NCBI GenBank assembly: GCA_035610365.1 | Contig: CM069432.1 | Span: forward strand, 163,926,035 to 163,990,034 | Direction: 5' to 3' | Origin: Aquatica leii | Lineage: Eukaryota > Arthropoda > Insecta > Coleoptera > Lampyridae | DNA length: 64,000 nucleotides | Part shown: positions 61,239-64,000 of the stretch, one piece after another | Layout: each line of letters starts with the position of its first letter | Numbering within the stretch: the first letter of the stretch is position 1 | Made by a program: the position numbers and the translations under genes | The notes under the pieces: model-generated | The model's input: only the letters and a program-made list of their open reading frames with translations | The model's database searches: none | What the model was told of the DNA's origin: nothing

Positions 61239-62250
61239 ATGGAATTAGAAACCAAGGAAAATAAATTTTTCGAATTACGCGACGGTGTCGTTTATAGAAA
61301 GAACAAAGATAAGTTATTATTTTATGCACCGAGCACCATGGAAAATAGTATTTTAAGGTCAGGTCATGATGAAATTGGCCATTGTGGCGTGGACAAATCT
61401 TTAGAATTCATTTCTCGAGTATATTGGTTCCCAAACATGCGAGTAAAAATTAAAGATTACAGTTGTTTGAAATGTATTTTTATTCACCTAAATGCGACAC
61501 AGCGGAAAGGATGTTTCACCCTATCCCAAAAGGTGACATGCCATTTGAAATGCTACTCTAAACGGGTTTAAACATATTTTAGTTGTAGTTGACGGTTTTA
61601 ACAAGTTCACAAGAACTTTTGCATGCAAATCAACTCAAACAAACGAAGTCATAAAACATTTGAAAGTTTATTTTTTGAATTACAGTAGACCTAAGAGTGT
61701 GGTGACAAATAGAAGCTCTTGTTTTGCCTATGGATTTAAAGAGTTTATGAGCGAACATAACGTAAAATATGTTTTGATAGGCACTCATACATCCAGATCT
61801 AACGGTCAAGTCAAGAGAAGTAGTTGGACGATTGCGCCAATGCTTGCTAGGTTAACACCACAGGTGGATCGATGGGATGAAATTATCGCCGACATTGCAT
61901 TCAGTTTGAATAATACTTATCATCGTATTATTAAAACAACACCTAGTTTATTGTTATTTGGTAGAGAACATTGCGGTAAGGTGAACGATATTTTGCGTGA
62001 ATATTTAGAATCACTTACAGTTACAGAATCAAAGCGAAATAATTTACAATAAAAATCGTAAACTTGCTAAACAGTATAAAGAAGGCGAGTGAACAGTAAT
62101 AAAACACGTTGATACTAGGGACATTATTATTATTACATGTATTTTAAGCAACTAAAATGGACAAAACTAGAATTATCGAATGTAATCTGAACGCTGAAAG
62201 TTAACAAAAATGATGGTTTTGCGAAACATAAAAACTTATTTACTTTAATA
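61239..62250 (+). pseudogene. gypsy-2 integrase, decayed
   Basis: The H2C2 finger is readable (GHDEIGHCGVDKS ... CLKC, 61,365-61,475). The core is broken between 61,560 and 61,660 (ILVVVDGFNKF-like). NGQVKRSSWTIAPMLARLTP (61,803-61,860) is where the catalytic glutamate should stand; lysine is present instead. FSLNNTYHRI and TPSLLLFGRE follow. A C-terminal domain can be traced weakly to about 62,250. No downstream LTR copy follows. Confidence 0.85.
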
Positions 62251-62259
62251 GATTTAATA

Positions 62260-63560
62260 TTAGTGATAAAGCGTTTTCGTCATGGATAAACGTCAACAGA
62301 AAATTCCTAAACATCGTTAAGCAGTTTAAATTAGATTGCTTCTGAATAAATGTTTAATGTATTATTTGCTGAATGTGACGTTTTTAAAATTTTAACAAAC
62401 AATTACACTAAAAACGGCCAATGTACTTTAATGGAGTTCAGAAGAGTAAATGTATGCTAACACAAACATTATGGTTTCAAAATTTATATGGTATAACTAA
62501 TTTTTGAAATTACTGCTTTATTTTATTAGTTGTAGACACTGTAACTGTAACGAAAACTTGATGTGTGATTATGTGGTTCTAGTTTCATTACTATTTTTGA
62601 GATTAATAAGTATAACACACTATGAAAGTGTCTTTTTGCTACAAGTCTGTTATTTACAGTTTGATTATTCAAAATAATAGATTTTTATCAGAAACGTTCA
62701 AAATTCATAAATTTTTTTTTATATATTTATTTATAATCCAACTTAATAAAGCAAACACATTAAAAATACAAGTGCATTGTGCTTTATACATACATAAATT
62801 TGGCATACAGTTATTACATTATAGCTGTAGAAGTCAATATTGAAGGTATAATTTTGATTTTATATAATAAACTTTCAAGTATCAGTGACATTCAGTTTAT
62901 AACGTTACATTTAAAATTGAAAATAATGTGTATCTTTTATAAATTTATTAAATTTTTTATTTGTTAAGTTATCGAAGTTATTCACAATTTTTTTGCGGTT
63001 ACAAAGCCAGGTGTAAGTTTATAGTTTTTAGTTTATGTAACATAATAAAAATATTCAGATTTATGATTTCTATAAACTTTTTAGAATATACAAAACCATG
63101 CAAATATTATTTTATAAAATACTATATGTTATTTTTATTGCTTACTAATCAGAAATATTAAATAAAATATACGAAGCGGTAACTTAAATCAGTAAGTATA
63201 CAACATTTCTCTTAAAAATTGCTAATTTAACAAATGTAATATGTTTGGGTCTTGTTTATTTTAGCTAAAGCAAAGACCGTATAAAATTAGATGGTTTTCG
63301 CTAAAGGAACGTAAAATTAATTTCGATTATGGTTTCAGGTAGTAAAAACATTCTTAATATATGATTTTTTCGAATTATTAAAGTAATGTCTAAAACTAGC
63401 ATGAATTATTATGCAAATTACACAGTTAATTAAAATAAATTATTGCTTATATAGTGAAACATTATACAAGATTTGTATCAAATGGTTTTAAAACAAATAC
63501 AACTTAAAAGGTTTTAAATAAAAAAAATTAGTTAAACTAGTGTTCCAGTAGGATATCAAT
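62260..63560. other. Right flank of gypsy-2, nothing recognised
   Basis: AT-rich, short low-complexity frames only. The expected 3' LTR (TGTGGTAAAATTT...) is not found here. Confidence 0.5.
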
Positions 63561-63609
63561 TTTTAATTTTAATACTTAGTCTACATCATAGTTTATTATA
63601 AGACAGGAA

Positions 63610-64000
63610 ATGATCGTAAACTGTACAGCAGTTACAGCTCTATATATCTCTCTCATCGTGTATAACCAAAACGTTCAAAAAGTTAATCAAATTCCGTTTA
63701 AAATTTTGGCTCCTCAAAAACAGTTTGCTTCTACCAATCCAATATCGTTTAAACCTGGGTTTGGTTATGTTGATGCAACCGTTCATCTTGTTACAGACCT
63801 TCAGCTCCCACTCACCGACACTTTAACTACAACTGGTTTATTTTTAGATATAGCAAACGCATACAATAATATCAATTTATAGATATATTTAAGAAATTAG
63901 TTGCTTTAAATCTTCCAACACAAATAATCTATACAATTATTAATTTATGTAGTTTCAGCAAAATAACTATTAAATACAGTAACAGATTAATTGCCCCTAG
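63610..64000 (+). pseudogene. LINE reverse transcriptase, cut by the window edge
   Basis: The frame contains ISFKPGFGYVDATVHLVTDL and TTTGLFLDIANAYNNINL, the F-R-P-G-x-x motif and the first catalytic aspartate block of a non-LTR reverse transcriptase. After a stop at 63,880 it continues recognisably (frame-shifted) as LVALNLPTQIIYTIINLCSF and ITIKYSNRLIAP up to the last base. It is a separate lineage or segment from the remnant at 20.7 kb. Only the start of the palm domain is in view. Confidence 0.75.

Noticed and set aside
62565..62600. TGTGGTTCTAGTTTCATTAC as the missing gypsy-2 3' LTR start
   Set aside because: Similarity stops after TGTGGT and no LTR body follows.
1..64000. tRNA, rRNA or other structured RNA genes
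   Set aside because: I scanned for tRNA-like arms and rRNA motifs by eye and saw none I could defend. A covariance-model search would be needed to exclude them.

Overview
The window is AT-rich, repeat-dominated DNA from an arthropod nuclear genome, most likely an insect. The evidence is spliced genes with GT-AG introns, one conserved metazoan gene (a synaptotagmin), and many insect-type transposons (P element, several Tc1/mariner lineages, hAT, MULE with FLYWCH, Ty3/gypsy, LINEs). I cannot name the species. There is no sign of bacterial organisation, operons or CRISPR.

Left part (1-9,200): a Harbinger-like Myb/SANT exon sits directly against a decayed hAT-type transposase. Next come a possible MITE carrying TAAGA-N3-TCTTA palindromes and a structurally complete gypsy retrotransposon on the minus strand (4,512-9,201), with two ~198 bp LTRs, a 4 bp target duplication, a primer-binding site and frameshifted gag-pol.

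Host gene (9,664-14,326, minus): four exons encode the end of C2A and all of C2B of a synaptotagmin. Upstream exons are not in view and probably lie beyond long introns or outside the window. The gypsy element lies just downstream of its 3' end. From 14.3 to 25 kb there are palindromic and tandem repeats and remnants of mariner, LINE and other transposon reading frames.

Transposon cluster (25.6-47.7 kb): an intron-containing IS630/Tc1-like transposase remnant; a structurally complete P element (27,655-31,596) with matching inverted ends, perfect 8 bp AGTATAAC duplications, a THAP domain and a nine-exon transposase with its probable D-D-E residues; a FLYWCH/MULE remnant; a split transposon reading frame separated by a CpG-richer block; a Tc1 element with long inverted ends and a DD35E transposase; and a mariner-like element.

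Right part (52.9-64 kb): four near-identical tandem units of ~1.40 kb. Each holds a ~1.3 kb LTR (TGTGGTAA...TTACCACA) and 107 bp of sequence containing a primer-binding site. The last LTR leads into a badly decayed gypsy gag-pol (58.6-62.2 kb). The array has the layout of an internally deleted (TRIM-like) retroelement amplified in tandem, and it is much more uniform than the coding region it abuts. The window ends inside a LINE reverse transcriptase.

The elements do not form a pathway. Apart from the synaptotagmin, everything recognised is transposon-derived. The most informative items are the P element and the tandem LTR array.
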